NCBI GenBank assembly: GCA_003225005.1
Contig: QIAN01000306.1
Span: 1-64,000 of the forward strand
Source of the DNA: Acidobacteriota bacterium
GTDB lineage: Bacteria; Acidobacteriota; Terriglobia; Terriglobales; Acidobacteriaceae
Length of the DNA: 64,000 nucleotides
Direction: 5' to 3'
Shown: in pieces, positions 7,359 to 16,319 of the stretch
How positions within the stretch are numbered: position 1 is the first letter of the stretch
How the letters are laid out: the number at the start of each line of letters is the position of its first letter
Notes under the pieces: generated by a model
Databases searched by the model: none
Seen by the model: the letters and a program-made list of their open reading frames with translations, nothing else
Told to the model about the DNA's origin: nothing
Translations under genes and position numbers: made by a program

Positions 7359-9569
7359 GTGCGTCTTTTTGTCCTGTCCCTTCTTACCGGTGTTCTCATT
7401 TTCATATGCGGCTTTACGGCTTTCGCACAAGTCAAACATCCCTTCACTTTTGAAGACATGATGAAGATCAAGCGTGTGGGCGAGCCTGAAGTTTCACCCG
7501 ACGGCAAGTGGGTGATCTTCAGCGTGGTTGACGTAAATCTCGACGCCAACACCAAGATGCCGCACATCTGGATTGTGCCCACGGCGGGAGGCCCGGAGCG
7601 TGAGATCATTGCCGATCGAGATGCTGACCGCCCGCGCTGGGCACCGGATGGGAAGCGGTTTGCTTTCATTTCTACAAAAGAGCAGGGCTCGCAGATTTGG
7701 ATCGCGGATTTTGACGGCGTAGCCGGCGCCGTATCCGCGGTCTGGAGGTTAACCAGTGTCGCAACCGAAGCTGGCGGTGAGCTCTGGTCTCCGGATGGAA
7801 AAAATATTGTCTTCACTTCCGATGTTTATCCGGAGTGCGATGGCGAGCCTGCGCAAGAAGACATTTGCAACGGGAAGAAACTCAACGAAGCTAACAAGTC
7901 GAAAGTTCAAGCGCAGATCTTCACGCGCCTGCTCTATCGCCATTGGAACGCATACAAAGAGGGTAAGCGCAGCCACATCTTCGTAGTTAGCACGATTAAC
8001 GGAAGGCCAAATGTAGGTGACCAGCTCAGGCCGGTTCCGCACGACCTAACCCCCGGCGACTACGACGCGCCCGTATTCTCGCTCGACGGGCAGGACAACT
8101 ACGCTTTCTCGCCCGACGGGAAGGAGATTTGCTACACCTCGAACCACGACAAGAACGAAGCCAATTCCACCAACAACGATATCTGGATCATCCCGGTTCG
8201 TGGAGGGGCGAACGCCTCGTCCGCCCAGCCCTCGGCACAGGCCAGGAACATCACCGCCGACAATCCCGCCAGCGACGCGACGCCGCTCTATTCGCCCGAT
8301 GGCCGCTACATCGCCTACCGCGCCCAGCAGCGTCCGGGATACGAGAGCGACCGCTTCCGGTTGATGCTGTACGACCGCAAGACAGGAGAGAAGACGGATC
8401 TCACCCAGAGTTTCGATCACTGGGTTGGATCATTCGTCTGGGCGCCGGATTCGAAGACTATCTACTTCAGCGCGGAGCATTTGCGACATTCTCTGATATA
8501 TGCCGTGGGGACCAAGCCCGTATCGGGCACAGCGAACCCAATCGAATTTCCGCGGCGCGCCCTGGTTGGTGGCTTCGACGATGACGTAACGGTAACGCCT
8601 GACGGCAAGGAATTGATTTTCACTCGCATGTCCCTTAAGGCGCCAATCGAAATTTACGCGGCCGATGCAACCGTCAACGGATGTCCAGCCAGAACGGGCA
8701 ATGTGGATGCAGGGAAGGAAGACTGTTCGTTGAGCAAGGATTGGGCTCTTACCCACACAAACGATAAGTTACTGTCGCAAATCAGCATGTCGGATGGCGA
8801 GCCCTTCTCATTCACCGGCGCGCACGGCGACTGGGTCGAAGGCACTCTCGTCAAGCCGCCGAACTTCGAGGCCAGCACGAAATACCCCGTGAAGTTCCTC
8901 ATCCACGGCGGGCCGCAGGGGGCCTGGGGAGACGACTGGAGCTACCGCTGGAATCCCGAACTCTTCGCCGCCAACGGATACCTGGTCATCATGATCAACT
9001 TCCACGGCTCGACCGGCTACGGACAGAAGTTCATCGACGCCATTAACGGCGACTGGGGCGGCGCTCCGTATGAAGACCTGATGAAGGGCCTGGACTACGC
9101 CGAGAAGACTTATCCGTTCATCGACAAAGACCGCGAGTGCGCGCTGGGCGCCAGCTACGGCGGATACGCCATCAACTGGATCCTCGGCCACACCCACCGC
9201 TTCAAGTGCCTGGTGTCGCACGACGGCATGTTCAACGCCGAGTCCGCCTGGGGCACCACCGAAGAACTCTGGTTCAACGACTGGGAGTTCAAAGGCACGC
9301 CCTATGACAATCGCGCGATGTATCAGAAGTGGTCTCCGCACCAGTACGCGAAGAATTTCAAGACGCCCACGCTCGTGATCCACGGCCAGCGCGATTACCG
9401 ACTCGACGTGAGCGAAGGCTTCCAGCTGTTCACCACCTTGCACATGGAAGGCGTGCCTTCGAAGATGCTGTATTTTCCCGACGAAGGCCACTGGGTGCTC
9501 AAGCCGCAGAACAGCCGGCTGTGGTACGAGACGGTCAACGCCTGGGTAGATCAGTGGACGAAGAAGTGA
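7359..9569 (+). CDS. S9 family prolyl oligopeptidase / acylaminoacyl-peptidase, exported
   Basis: A 736-residue serine peptidase with a signal peptide (LSLLTGVLIFICGFTAFAQ). Residues about 25-470 form a beta-propeller with WD40-like PD40 repeats (EVSPDGKWVIFSV, RWAPDGKRFAF, LWSPDGKNIVF, YSPDGRYIAYR). The C-terminal alpha/beta-hydrolase domain has the nucleophile elbow GASYGGYAINW, the Asp in HGQRDYRLDVSEG and the His in DEGHWVLKP. Such enzymes clip short peptides in the periplasm. Length matches the family. A strong SD precedes the GTG start. Confidence 0.93.
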   Translation: MRLFVLSLLTGVLIFICGFTAFAQVKHPFTFEDMMKIKRVGEPEVSPDGKWVIFSVVDVNLDANTKMPHIWIVPTAGGPEREIIADRDADRPRWAPDGKRFAFISTKEQGSQIWIADFDGVAGAVSAVWRLTSVATEAGGELWSPDGKNIVFTSDVYPECDGEPAQEDICNGKKLNEANKSKVQAQIFTRLLYRHWNAYKEGKRSHIFVVSTINGRPNVGDQLRPVPHDLTPGDYDAPVFSLDGQDNYAFSPDGKEICYTSNHDKNEANSTNNDIWIIPVRGGANASSAQPSAQARNITADNPASDATPLYSPDGRYIAYRAQQRPGYESDRFRLMLYDRKTGEKTDLTQSFDHWVGSFVWAPDSKTIYFSAEHLRHSLIYAVGTKPVSGTANPIEFPRRALVGGFDDDVTVTPDGKELIFTRMSLKAPIEIYAADATVNGCPARTGNVDAGKEDCSLSKDWALTHTNDKLLSQISMSDGEPFSFTGAHGDWVEGTLVKPPNFEASTKYPVKFLIHGGPQGAWGDDWSYRWNPELFAANGYLVIMINFHGSTGYGQKFIDAINGDWGGAPYEDLMKGLDYAEKTYPFIDKDRECALGASYGGYAINWILGHTHRFKCLVSHDGMFNAESAWGTTEELWFNDWEFKGTPYDNRAMYQKWSPHQYAKNFKTPTLVIHGQRDYRLDVSEGFQLFTTLHMEGVPSKMLYFPDEGHWVLKPQNSRLWYETVNAWVDQWTKK

Positions 9570-9691
9570 GGGGAGGTTAACAGAGCCGCCCCAGGGCAGA
9601 CGTCACTTTTGGCATGCTCGAACATCTAATGAAGGGCTACAGCTCAATTAGGTGTATTGATTCATTCCGGCAATACTGCATAGAGGGAATC

Positions 9692-10108
9692 ATGACAGAA
9701 AAAATAGTGAAGAGTGAAACCGAGTGGAGGAAGGAACTGACTCCCGAGGAGTACCGCGTCACGCGCGAGGCTGGCACCGAGCCTGCCTTCAGCGGAAAGT
9801 ATTGGAAGACGAAAGATCCGGGCACCTATCACTGCGTCTGCTGCGGGGCGCCTCTGTTCGAGGCCACCACAAAGTTTGATTCGGGCACCGGCTGGCCAAG
9901 CTTCTACGCTCCCGCGGACGAAAAAAACGTGGTGCAGCACAAGGATTCCAGCTATGGCATGGTTCGGACTGAGGCACGCTGCGCAAGCTGCGACGCGCAT
10001 TTAGGGCATGTTTTTGAGGATGGTCCGGCGCCGACCGGCCTGCGGTATTGCATGAATTCGGCGGCGTTGAAGTTGGAAGCGAGCCAGGAAAAAGAAGAGA
10101 AGAAATAA
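9692..10108 (+). CDS. msrB: Peptide-methionine (R)-S-oxide reductase MsrB
   Basis: A 138-residue protein reducing methionine-R-sulfoxide in proteins with thioredoxin. It has SGTGWPSFY, two zinc CxxC pairs (CVCC and CASC) and the catalytic end RYCMNSAAL, where Cys is the nucleophile (usual RFCxN). I chose the ATG at 9692 because GAGGGA precedes it; an in-frame ATG at 9614 adds non-family residues. No msrA is adjacent. The tail is Lys/Glu rich. Confidence 0.95.
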   Translation: MTEKIVKSETEWRKELTPEEYRVTREAGTEPAFSGKYWKTKDPGTYHCVCCGAPLFEATTKFDSGTGWPSFYAPADEKNVVQHKDSSYGMVRTEARCASCDAHLGHVFEDGPAPTGLRYCMNSAALKLEASQEKEEKK

Positions 10109-10184
10109 CGATCGCGTCCTCCGGGGGTGCGGAGTTTGTTAACCACGAAGGACGCGAAAGCAACACGAGGAGAAATTGGATGTC

Positions 10185-10709
10185 CTATGCGCCGGACTTA
10201 GCGGCCAATGCTTTCGGCGGCTCAGAAGCCGACGGCTTCGATGTCTCGGCCGGTTTGATCTGAGAATTTGTTGGGTGTTTCTCCGGCTTCGATTCCGCGC
10301 TGCGTACCTGGATACCACCTTTGAGAACGGCGCCGTCTTCCACACTGATGCGTACGGTGGAAACGTCTCCCGTGACTGAGCCTTCGCTGCGGATGTCCAG
10401 ACGATCACCGCACTCGATGTTGCCGTTGACCTTGCCCATGATGACGATTTCGCGAGCGGTGATATTCGCCTGCACGCTACCATTGCGGCCGATGGTGATG
10501 CGATTGTCGGGTAGGCTGATCTTGCCTTCGATGCGGCCATCGATATAGAGCGATTCCGAGCCGCTGATTTCACCCTTGACTACGAGCGAACGCCCGATGG
10601 TTGCCTGCTCCACCGGAGAACTAACGGTCTTGACCGGGTTGTAGGAGTTTGGGTTCGAAGCCGGTGAACTCGACTTCAGGCTTAAAGCGTTGTCTGCTGA
10701 CTGAAGCAT
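10185..10709 (-). CDS. Bactofilin (polymer-forming cytoskeletal protein)
   Basis: About 174 residues from MLQSADNALSL. Residues 45-140 are a bactofilin beta-helix with regular short strands (IGRSLVVKGEISGSESLYIDG, then GKISLPDNRITIG, GSVQANITAREIVIMGKVNG). It is flanked by disordered Ser/Asn/Pro-rich N- and Lys/Pro/Ala-rich C-terminal tails, the standard layout. Bactofilins polymerise without nucleotide and scaffold envelope enzymes. The frame is open 33 codons further upstream, but those residues are low-complexity Arg/Gly and unlike the family. Confidence 0.9.
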   Translation of the reverse strand: MLQSADNALSLKSSSPASNPNSYNPVKTVSSPVEQATIGRSLVVKGEISGSESLYIDGRIEGKISLPDNRITIGRNGSVQANITAREIVIMGKVNGNIECGDRLDIRSEGSVTGDVSTVRISVEDGAVLKGGIQVRSAESKPEKHPTNSQIKPAETSKPSASEPPKALAAKSGA

Positions 10710-10890
10710 CGATGCGACCTTCCTTGGTTTCCCCGCGCCGCCTCTGCGGCGCCGACCCACGCGGTGGGTCTCTAGGATTTGTGGCCCTTCAGGGAGTTGC
10801 TGTCCCATCGGACATGCTGACTATCGCACACAGGTAAGCAATCACCGAGATTACGGAAGAACCTGTACGGTTGCGGCGACGCGGGCGCCA

Positions 10891-12852
10891 CTAGTCCACT
10901 TGCAGGACGTGAGCGAGATTTTCCCACTCCAGGATGAGAGCTGCGTGCCTGGTTTTGTGCTGGTCGAGTTCCTGACTATGGCGGTGGTTTTCGTCGACGC
11001 TGACAAAGTTCTGCAGGACGGTCTCGCAATGCGCGATGGCTGCTTCGACACTGCTGATTTCTTTTTCCAGGTCGCGGACGCGTTGTTCCACCTGCTGGCG
11101 CTTGATAGGATTCAGACGTTTGGTCTTGCTGCCCGCGGCGGGCTCTTCCCCTGATTGATTGCGGTCCGGTTTGCCATTTGAGGGGACGTCCGCCACGCTT
11201 GTCCTGGCTGCGAGAGCGGAAGCCATGCGCTCCTCTTGCTCGGTGTTCCCACCCTGTTTGCGCCAAAGGTAGTCTTCGTAGTTACCCGGATAAATCTCAA
11301 CTTTCCCTCCACCGATTTCGAAGACACGCGTGGCCAGCTTGTCGATGAAGTATCGGTCGTGGGAGACGAAGACGACGGTGCCAGCGTAATCGGTAAGCGC
11401 GTCGAGTAGCACATCTTTGGCGCGCAAGTCGAGGTGATTCGTGGGTTCGTCGAGCAACAGAAAGTTCGCGGGATGCAACAGCAGGCGCAGCAGGGCATAG
11501 CGGCCCCGCTCGCCTCCGGAAAGCACATCGATTTTCTTGAAAACATCGTCTTCGGAAAACAGGAAACATCCGAGAAGACTGCGTAGTTCGGTCTGGGTTG
11601 AGCGCGGAGAAGCATCGCCCAGATCCTCTAGAATTCGCGCGACCGGATTGAGTTCTTTGTATTGGTCCTGGGCAAAATAATCAGGCTGAGCGTTGTGGCC
11701 CAGCCGGTATTCGCCGCTCGTCAACGGCTCGCTGCCGGCGAGCAGCTTGATCAAGGTCGACTTGCCCGCTCCGTTCCCTCCGACCAGGGCAATACGCTCG
11801 GCGCGCTCGATCACGAAGCTGACGTCACGAAACACTTCCTTGGTGCCATAGCTCTTGGCGACATGGTTGAACTCGGCGACGATCCGCCCGCTGGGCTTGG
11901 GCTGCGGAAACGAAAAGTGGATGGCTTTTTCTTCCGGCGGAATCTCGATGCGCTCGATCTTTTCCAGTTCCTTGATGCGGCTTTGCACCTGCTTGGCTTT
12001 GGTGGCCTGGTAGCGGAAGCGATTGATAAAGACCTCGAGCTGTTCGATTCGGTCGCGCTGATTGCGGTAGGCCGCCTGCAACTGCTCATTGCGCTGCGTC
12101 TTCTGCGTCACGTATTTGTCGTAGTTGCCGGTGTAGAACCATAACCGCTTATTCCAGATTTCTACGATCTTGTTCACGGTGACGTCGAGGAAATAGCGGT
12201 CATGCGAGATCAGCAACAAAGCGTGGGGATAGTTTCGGAGATAGTCCTCGAGCCAGTTACGGGCTTCCAGATCGAGGTGGTTCGTAGGCTCGTCCAGCAG
12301 GAGCAGGTTCGGTTGCTGCAGCAGGAGTTTGGCCAGCGCCAGCCGCATCTGCCATCCGCCGGAAAATTCGTCCGTTTGCCTCTGCCAGTCTTGTTTGCCG
12401 AAGCCAAGCCCCATGAGCACGCGGCCCACTTCGGCTTCAATCGAGTATCCATCGCGGGTTTGGAACTCATGCTCCAGCCTATGATACCGGTCGGCCACGT
12501 CGGCATATTCCGCGCTGGTGTGGTCGAGTTCTGCGATGCCATGCATCAAGGTTTCGAGTTCCTGCTCCATCGCGCGCAACTCATCGAATACCGACATGCA
12601 CTCGGCAAAAACCGTGCGCCCGGAAAGCGAAAGGCCATCCTGCGGCAAATATCCTGCAGTGGTGCCTTTGGCGATGGTGAGCGTGCCGTAGTCCAGCGCG
12701 TCCAGTCCGGCGAGTACCTTCATCAGTGTCGACTTGCCGGTGCCGTTCGCGCCCACCAGGCCAACGCGGTCGTTGGGCGTGATCAGCCAGTCAGCATTCT
12801 CGAAAAGGAGTTTGTGGCCGAAACGTTTTCCGGCGCCAGACAACTGGATCAT
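10891..12852 (-). CDS. ABC-F family ATPase (Uup/EttA-like)
   Basis: A 653-residue soluble protein with two ABC domains and no membrane segment. Walker A motifs are GANGTGKST (about 34-42) and GGNGAGKST (about 358-366). Signatures are FSGGWQMRLALAKLL and LSGGERGRYALLRLLL, and both Walker B motifs read LLLDEPTNHLD. The linker between the domains (YRNQRDRIEQLEVFINRFRYQ) and a C-terminal coiled-coil (residues about 580-650, Glu/Arg/Gln rich) put it closer to Uup/YfmR than EttA. ABC-F proteins act on the ribosome E/P site; the exact subfamily is not certain. Confidence 0.9.
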   Translation of the reverse strand: MIQLSGAGKRFGHKLLFENADWLITPNDRVGLVGANGTGKSTLMKVLAGLDALDYGTLTIAKGTTAGYLPQDGLSLSGRTVFAECMSVFDELRAMEQELETLMHGIAELDHTSAEYADVADRYHRLEHEFQTRDGYSIEAEVGRVLMGLGFGKQDWQRQTDEFSGGWQMRLALAKLLLQQPNLLLLDEPTNHLDLEARNWLEDYLRNYPHALLLISHDRYFLDVTVNKIVEIWNKRLWFYTGNYDKYVTQKTQRNEQLQAAYRNQRDRIEQLEVFINRFRYQATKAKQVQSRIKELEKIERIEIPPEEKAIHFSFPQPKPSGRIVAEFNHVAKSYGTKEVFRDVSFVIERAERIALVGGNGAGKSTLIKLLAGSEPLTSGEYRLGHNAQPDYFAQDQYKELNPVARILEDLGDASPRSTQTELRSLLGCFLFSEDDVFKKIDVLSGGERGRYALLRLLLHPANFLLLDEPTNHLDLRAKDVLLDALTDYAGTVVFVSHDRYFIDKLATRVFEIGGGKVEIYPGNYEDYLWRKQGGNTEQEERMASALAARTSVADVPSNGKPDRNQSGEEPAAGSKTKRLNPIKRQQVEQRVRDLEKEISSVEAAIAHCETVLQNFVSVDENHRHSQELDQHKTRHAALILEWENLAHVLQVD

Positions 12853-12943
12853 GGGTCTGGTTTTATCGTCTCATAAAACCCAGCCCTCGAGTACCTTGTG
12901 CCCCGTACCGAGACCTTTTCGCGGAAGCACAAAACAGGATATT

Positions 12944-13465
12944 TCAGGACTGGGCGGCGCCGCGGCTCTGGCTTTTTTCGGGGGATTTGGCCCAGAGGGA
13001 TTCATGAAGATTGATGCGCTCAAGAGCGCGGTCAATCACCGACTGGAGTTCATGCGCGTACTTCACCTCACGCCCCTTAGTCAGGCGCTGTTGCGCTTCC
13101 TCGGCGCTGAACCAGGTGGGATTGCGCAAGGTTTCATCCGGACGGCGCGTTTCATGCACTTCCATCAAAAAGGCTTTGACCACGAACTCCTGAACGCCAC
13201 TGGCCTGCCAGAACACGCCCTTGGAGTGAATGTAGAGATGAAAGTGGCGAGGCTCGATGGTGCCCATTGCGCCGGCTTCCTCCGCCGCTTCACGTTCCGC
13301 AGCCTGGCTATGCGACATGTTGGCACAAGGCGAGCCCTTGGGAAAGGTCCACTTGTTGCCGCCATTGGTGTTGACCAGCAGGAATTCCACAGCCGCGCCG
13401 TGTCTGCGATAGCAAATCGCAGCCACCTGCAACGGCAAGGATTTCGCAGCGCGGGGTGAAGCCAT
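12944..13465 (-). CDS. Nudix hydrolase
   Basis: A 173-residue protein beginning with a Nudix fold (VAAICYRRHGAAVEFLLVNT, then KWTFPKGSPC). The Nudix box reads GSPCANMSHSQAAEREAAEEAG: the REAAEEAG part is intact, but the first Glu of GX5EX7REUXEEXGU is Met. The second half (PTWFSAEEAQQRL) is typical for the superfamily. The substrate is unknown; diadenosine polyphosphates or dinucleotides are common for this type. The gene stands between dctA and the ABC-F gene, all leftward. Confidence 0.85.
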   Translation of the reverse strand: MASPRAAKSLPLQVAAICYRRHGAAVEFLLVNTNGGNKWTFPKGSPCANMSHSQAAEREAAEEAGAMGTIEPRHFHLYIHSKGVFWQASGVQEFVVKAFLMEVHETRRPDETLRNPTWFSAEEAQQRLTKGREVKYAHELQSVIDRALERINLHESLWAKSPEKSQSRGAAQS

Positions 13466-13607
13466 CGGGCTAGCTCCTTGGTAAGCCTACTTGCAAGATA
13501 TTTCAGGAATGTTAAAGTGCAGCGAAAATTGTGCATCTGGTTGGTTACGAAAGAGTTACCTATGGGGAGAAATATTGAAGTCGGCTCACTCCACTCTCCC
13601 GAGGAGT

Positions 13608-14906
13608 TCACGCCAAGTTGCACTGCAAGGTCTTTCGGTCCAATTCATTTTCCCAGCGCGCCACCACCAACGTAGCCACGCCGTTGCCGATCATGTTGAC
13701 CAATGCGCGAAACATGCTCATGAAGCGGTCGATGCCGAGCACTAAGGCCATTCCGGCCACCGGAATCGTTGGGATCACAGAGAGAGTCACGACTAGCGCG
13801 ATGAATCCCGCACCCTGCACGCCGCTGGCGCCTTTCGAAGAAAGTACGGCCACGGAGAAAATCATAAGCTGCTGCGTCAAGGTGAGCGGAGTATTCGTCG
13901 CCTGTGCGACAAAAAGTGCGGCCAGCGTCATGTAAAGACTGCTGCCATCGGTGTTGAACGTGTAGCCCGTGGGCACGACTAACCCGACCAGGGAGCGCGA
14001 GCAGCCAAGAGTCTCGAGCTTCTCCATCAAGGTTGCCAGGGCCGTCTCGGAGGAGCTGGTGGCAAGAACCAGCAGGATCTCTTCCTTGATGTACAGCAAG
14101 AACTTTAGGATGTTGAAACCGGCAACCCACGCAATCGCGCCCAGCACGATCAGCACAAACAGAATCGATGTGATGTAAAACGTCCCCACCAGCCTGGCCA
14201 GCGGGCCGAGGGAGGCAATTCCGTACTTACCGATGGTGAACGCCATGGCCCCGAAAGCGCCGATGGGCGCAAACCGCATCACGATATTCACAACACCGAA
14301 GACCGCCTGGGTCAGGGAGTCCAACAGTTCGAGCAACGGCTTGCAGCGCGGCCCCATCGCGGAGAGCGCAAATCCGAACAGGATGGAGACAAGTACCACT
14401 TGCAGGATGTCGCCTTTCGCAAAGGCGTCCACAATTGTCGTGGGAATGATGTGCAGGAAGAAGTCGGTGACGCTCTGTGCCTTCGCCTGGCCGGCGTACT
14501 GGGCCACGGCTCGCGGGTCAAGTGTGGCTGGATTCACATTGAAGCCACTTCCCGGATGCACAAGATTTCCAACCACCAGGCCCAGCGCCAAAGCAATCGT
14601 CGAAACCATTTCAAAATAAAGGATGGCCTTGCCACCCACGCGTCCGACCTTCTTCATGTCCTGCATGCCGGCAATGCCGGACACCACAGTGCAGAAAATA
14701 ATCACGGTAATGATCATCGTGATCAGACGTATAAAGGCATCGCCCAGCGGCTTCATCGCGACGGCGGCGTTGGGGCGGAAGTGCCCGAAGATCACTGCCA
14801 GCGCGATGGCGAATACGACCTGGACCCACAGCGTGGCGTAGAAAGGCTTTTTGCTTGACCGACCGGACTTGGATATCGGCGGAACCGTGGTGGAAGTAGT
14901 TGGCAT
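13608..14906 (-). CDS. dctA: C4-dicarboxylate/glutamate:cation symporter (DAACS family)
   Basis: A 432-residue inner-membrane protein with about eight hydrophobic segments and the two re-entrant loops of the GltPh fold. Family landmarks are [18 protein letters not shown], a Ser-rich [17 protein letters not shown] (hairpin 1), the [21 protein letters not shown] segment and [14 protein letters not shown] (hairpin 2). It probably imports succinate, fumarate or malate with sodium or protons. DctA and GltP cannot be told apart safely from sequence alone; the DctA call is favoured by overall resemblance. Confidence 0.88.
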   Translation of the reverse strand: MPTTSTTVPPISKSGRSSKKPFYATLWVQVVFAIALAVIFGHFRPNAAVAMKPLGDAFIRLITMIITVIIFCTVVSGIAGMQDMKKVGRVGGKAILYFEMVSTIALALGLVVGNLVHPGSGFNVNPATLDPRAVAQYAGQAKAQSVTDFFLHIIPTTIVDAFAKGDILQVVLVSILFGFALSAMGPRCKPLLELLDSLTQAVFGVVNIVMRFAPIGAFGAMAFTIGKYGIASLGPLARLVGTFYITSILFVLIVLGAIAWVAGFNILKFLLYIKEEILLVLATSSSETALATLMEKLETLGCSRSLVGLVVPTGYTFNTDGSSLYMTLAALFVAQATNTPLTLTQQLMIFSVAVLSSKGASGVQGAGFIALVVTLSVIPTIPVAGMALVLGIDRFMSMFRALVNMIGNGVATLVVARWENELDRKTLQCNLA

Positions 14907-14966
14907 GAGTGGGTTCTTGGAATCCCTCTTGGCTTGGGCTCGGCGGCCTTATGGTTCGTGATTAGA

Positions 14967-16202
14967 CTAGCGGATTTCCGATCCCGCCGGGGTGCCGAGG
15001 GTTTTGACCAGCCAGGGAATAATAACCTGCTGGAAGATAAGCGGATCGGGCCAGACCCCAACTTGCCGTCCCAGATGGCCGCCCTTCGGGTTAATCCAAG
15101 CCTCTTTCGGGGTATCACCCTTGCTCAGCAGCAGATAAATGTCGTCGATCGGAACCTGGGTGTCTAGGACCCCAGCCATGACCAACATTGGAGCCATGGG
15201 TTTGCCGAGTAGGCCTTGATGCACCAGCGACATCTGGGGCAAGAACTGGCCCATCTCGTCGAGGGTGTGCACGCCTTCCAGAATGTTCATGAGCGCGGGC
15301 ACCTGATCGAACAGATACTCGCGATTCCCCAGCAGCGAGTTCATCAGAAAACCTTTCTGGAAGAACTTGTCTACCGGCGGAGATTGCGCGCTCGCCCCAC
15401 GCAGGCGTCCGCGTTGGACAATAGCCATCTTTGTCGCCCAGTATGCGCCCCAGCTCACGCCGTGCATGGCGATGCGGTTCTTATCGACCTCCGGCCGCGA
15501 CTGAGCGTAATCAATCACCCGCGAGAGCATACGGTCCGCCGTCTCGCTAACCTTGATCGGATTCTGCCCCGTGCCCGGACCGTCGACCGCGAGGAACCCG
15601 ACGCCGAAAGGCAGAATCGCTCCAAAGCTCTCGGTGAGATCCTCTTTGCGGCTGTCCAACCCATTCACCGCAATCACCAGCGGCACCGGACCCTTGGCGT
15701 TTTTGGGCAGTCGCATGTACCCGATGATTTCTTTACCTTCGAAGGGAATGCGAACCACTTCAAGCGGAGGATCGAAAAATCGTGCATGAGCAAGAAATGC
15801 CTGAATCGCTTTTTCGTAAGAGCGCTGTTTGCCCGGAGAAGCTGGGATCGGCCAGCGTCCAAACGAATAAAGCCGCCAGGCGCGGATGTATTCGGCATTC
15901 GCCTTCGTCGGATCGGAATTCTCCAGCAACTTGGCTTCGTCGAAATAGCGATCCGAAACTTTCATGAAACCAGCGGCCCATTCATCCTTGTCGCCGGTCT
16001 TGATGGAAGCGAATGCTTCTTTCACGTCGCCGGGATCAAGGCCGATCAGCGGATATTGACCAATTTCAGCACGATGAACGGCCTCGACTTTGATCTCCTC
16101 AATCGTGCGCTCGCGCCGCTCTTCGGCGAAAAGGCTTTCCGAAGCGAGCGCCATAATCACCAGAAGCGAAGCTAAGAAGGCGAACTGAATTTTGCTCTTC
16201 AT
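14967..16202 (-). CDS. Exported alpha/beta hydrolase (FrsA / DUF1100-like)
   Basis: A 411-residue protein with a signal peptide (residues 5-26, FAFLASLLVIMALASESLFAEE). An N-terminal helical part (residues 30-150) precedes an alpha/beta-hydrolase core with the nucleophile elbow GVSWGAYWATK and an acid residue in AGVLDTQVP. The likely histidine is in PKGGHLGRQ. The architecture resembles 2,6-dihydroxypseudooxynicotine hydrolase and FrsA-type esterases. The substrate is unknown. It lies directly after (118 nt below) the TonB receptor gene on the same strand, so a role in processing what the receptor imports is possible. The ATG at 16202 begins the signal peptide. Confidence 0.8.
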   Translation of the reverse strand: MKSKIQFAFLASLLVIMALASESLFAEERRERTIEEIKVEAVHRAEIGQYPLIGLDPGDVKEAFASIKTGDKDEWAAGFMKVSDRYFDEAKLLENSDPTKANAEYIRAWRLYSFGRWPIPASPGKQRSYEKAIQAFLAHARFFDPPLEVVRIPFEGKEIIGYMRLPKNAKGPVPLVIAVNGLDSRKEDLTESFGAILPFGVGFLAVDGPGTGQNPIKVSETADRMLSRVIDYAQSRPEVDKNRIAMHGVSWGAYWATKMAIVQRGRLRGASAQSPPVDKFFQKGFLMNSLLGNREYLFDQVPALMNILEGVHTLDEMGQFLPQMSLVHQGLLGKPMAPMLVMAGVLDTQVPIDDIYLLLSKGDTPKEAWINPKGGHLGRQVGVWPDPLIFQQVIIPWLVKTLGTPAGSEIR

Positions 16203-16319
16203 GATTTCTGACCCACTCTTTCCCTCTTGTCTTGCCACATCTCGATCCGCCTCCGCGAAAAAGGCCGAACGGAATGTCCGTCCGGCCCATGGACTCCCTC
16301 GATTTCTCCCTGCACGGAC

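Noticed and set aside
15216-16175. 319-codon open frame on the plus strand
   Set aside because: It lies fully antisense to the hydrolase gene (14967-16202), which has a signal peptide and GxSxG motif; the plus-strand product has no recognisable features.
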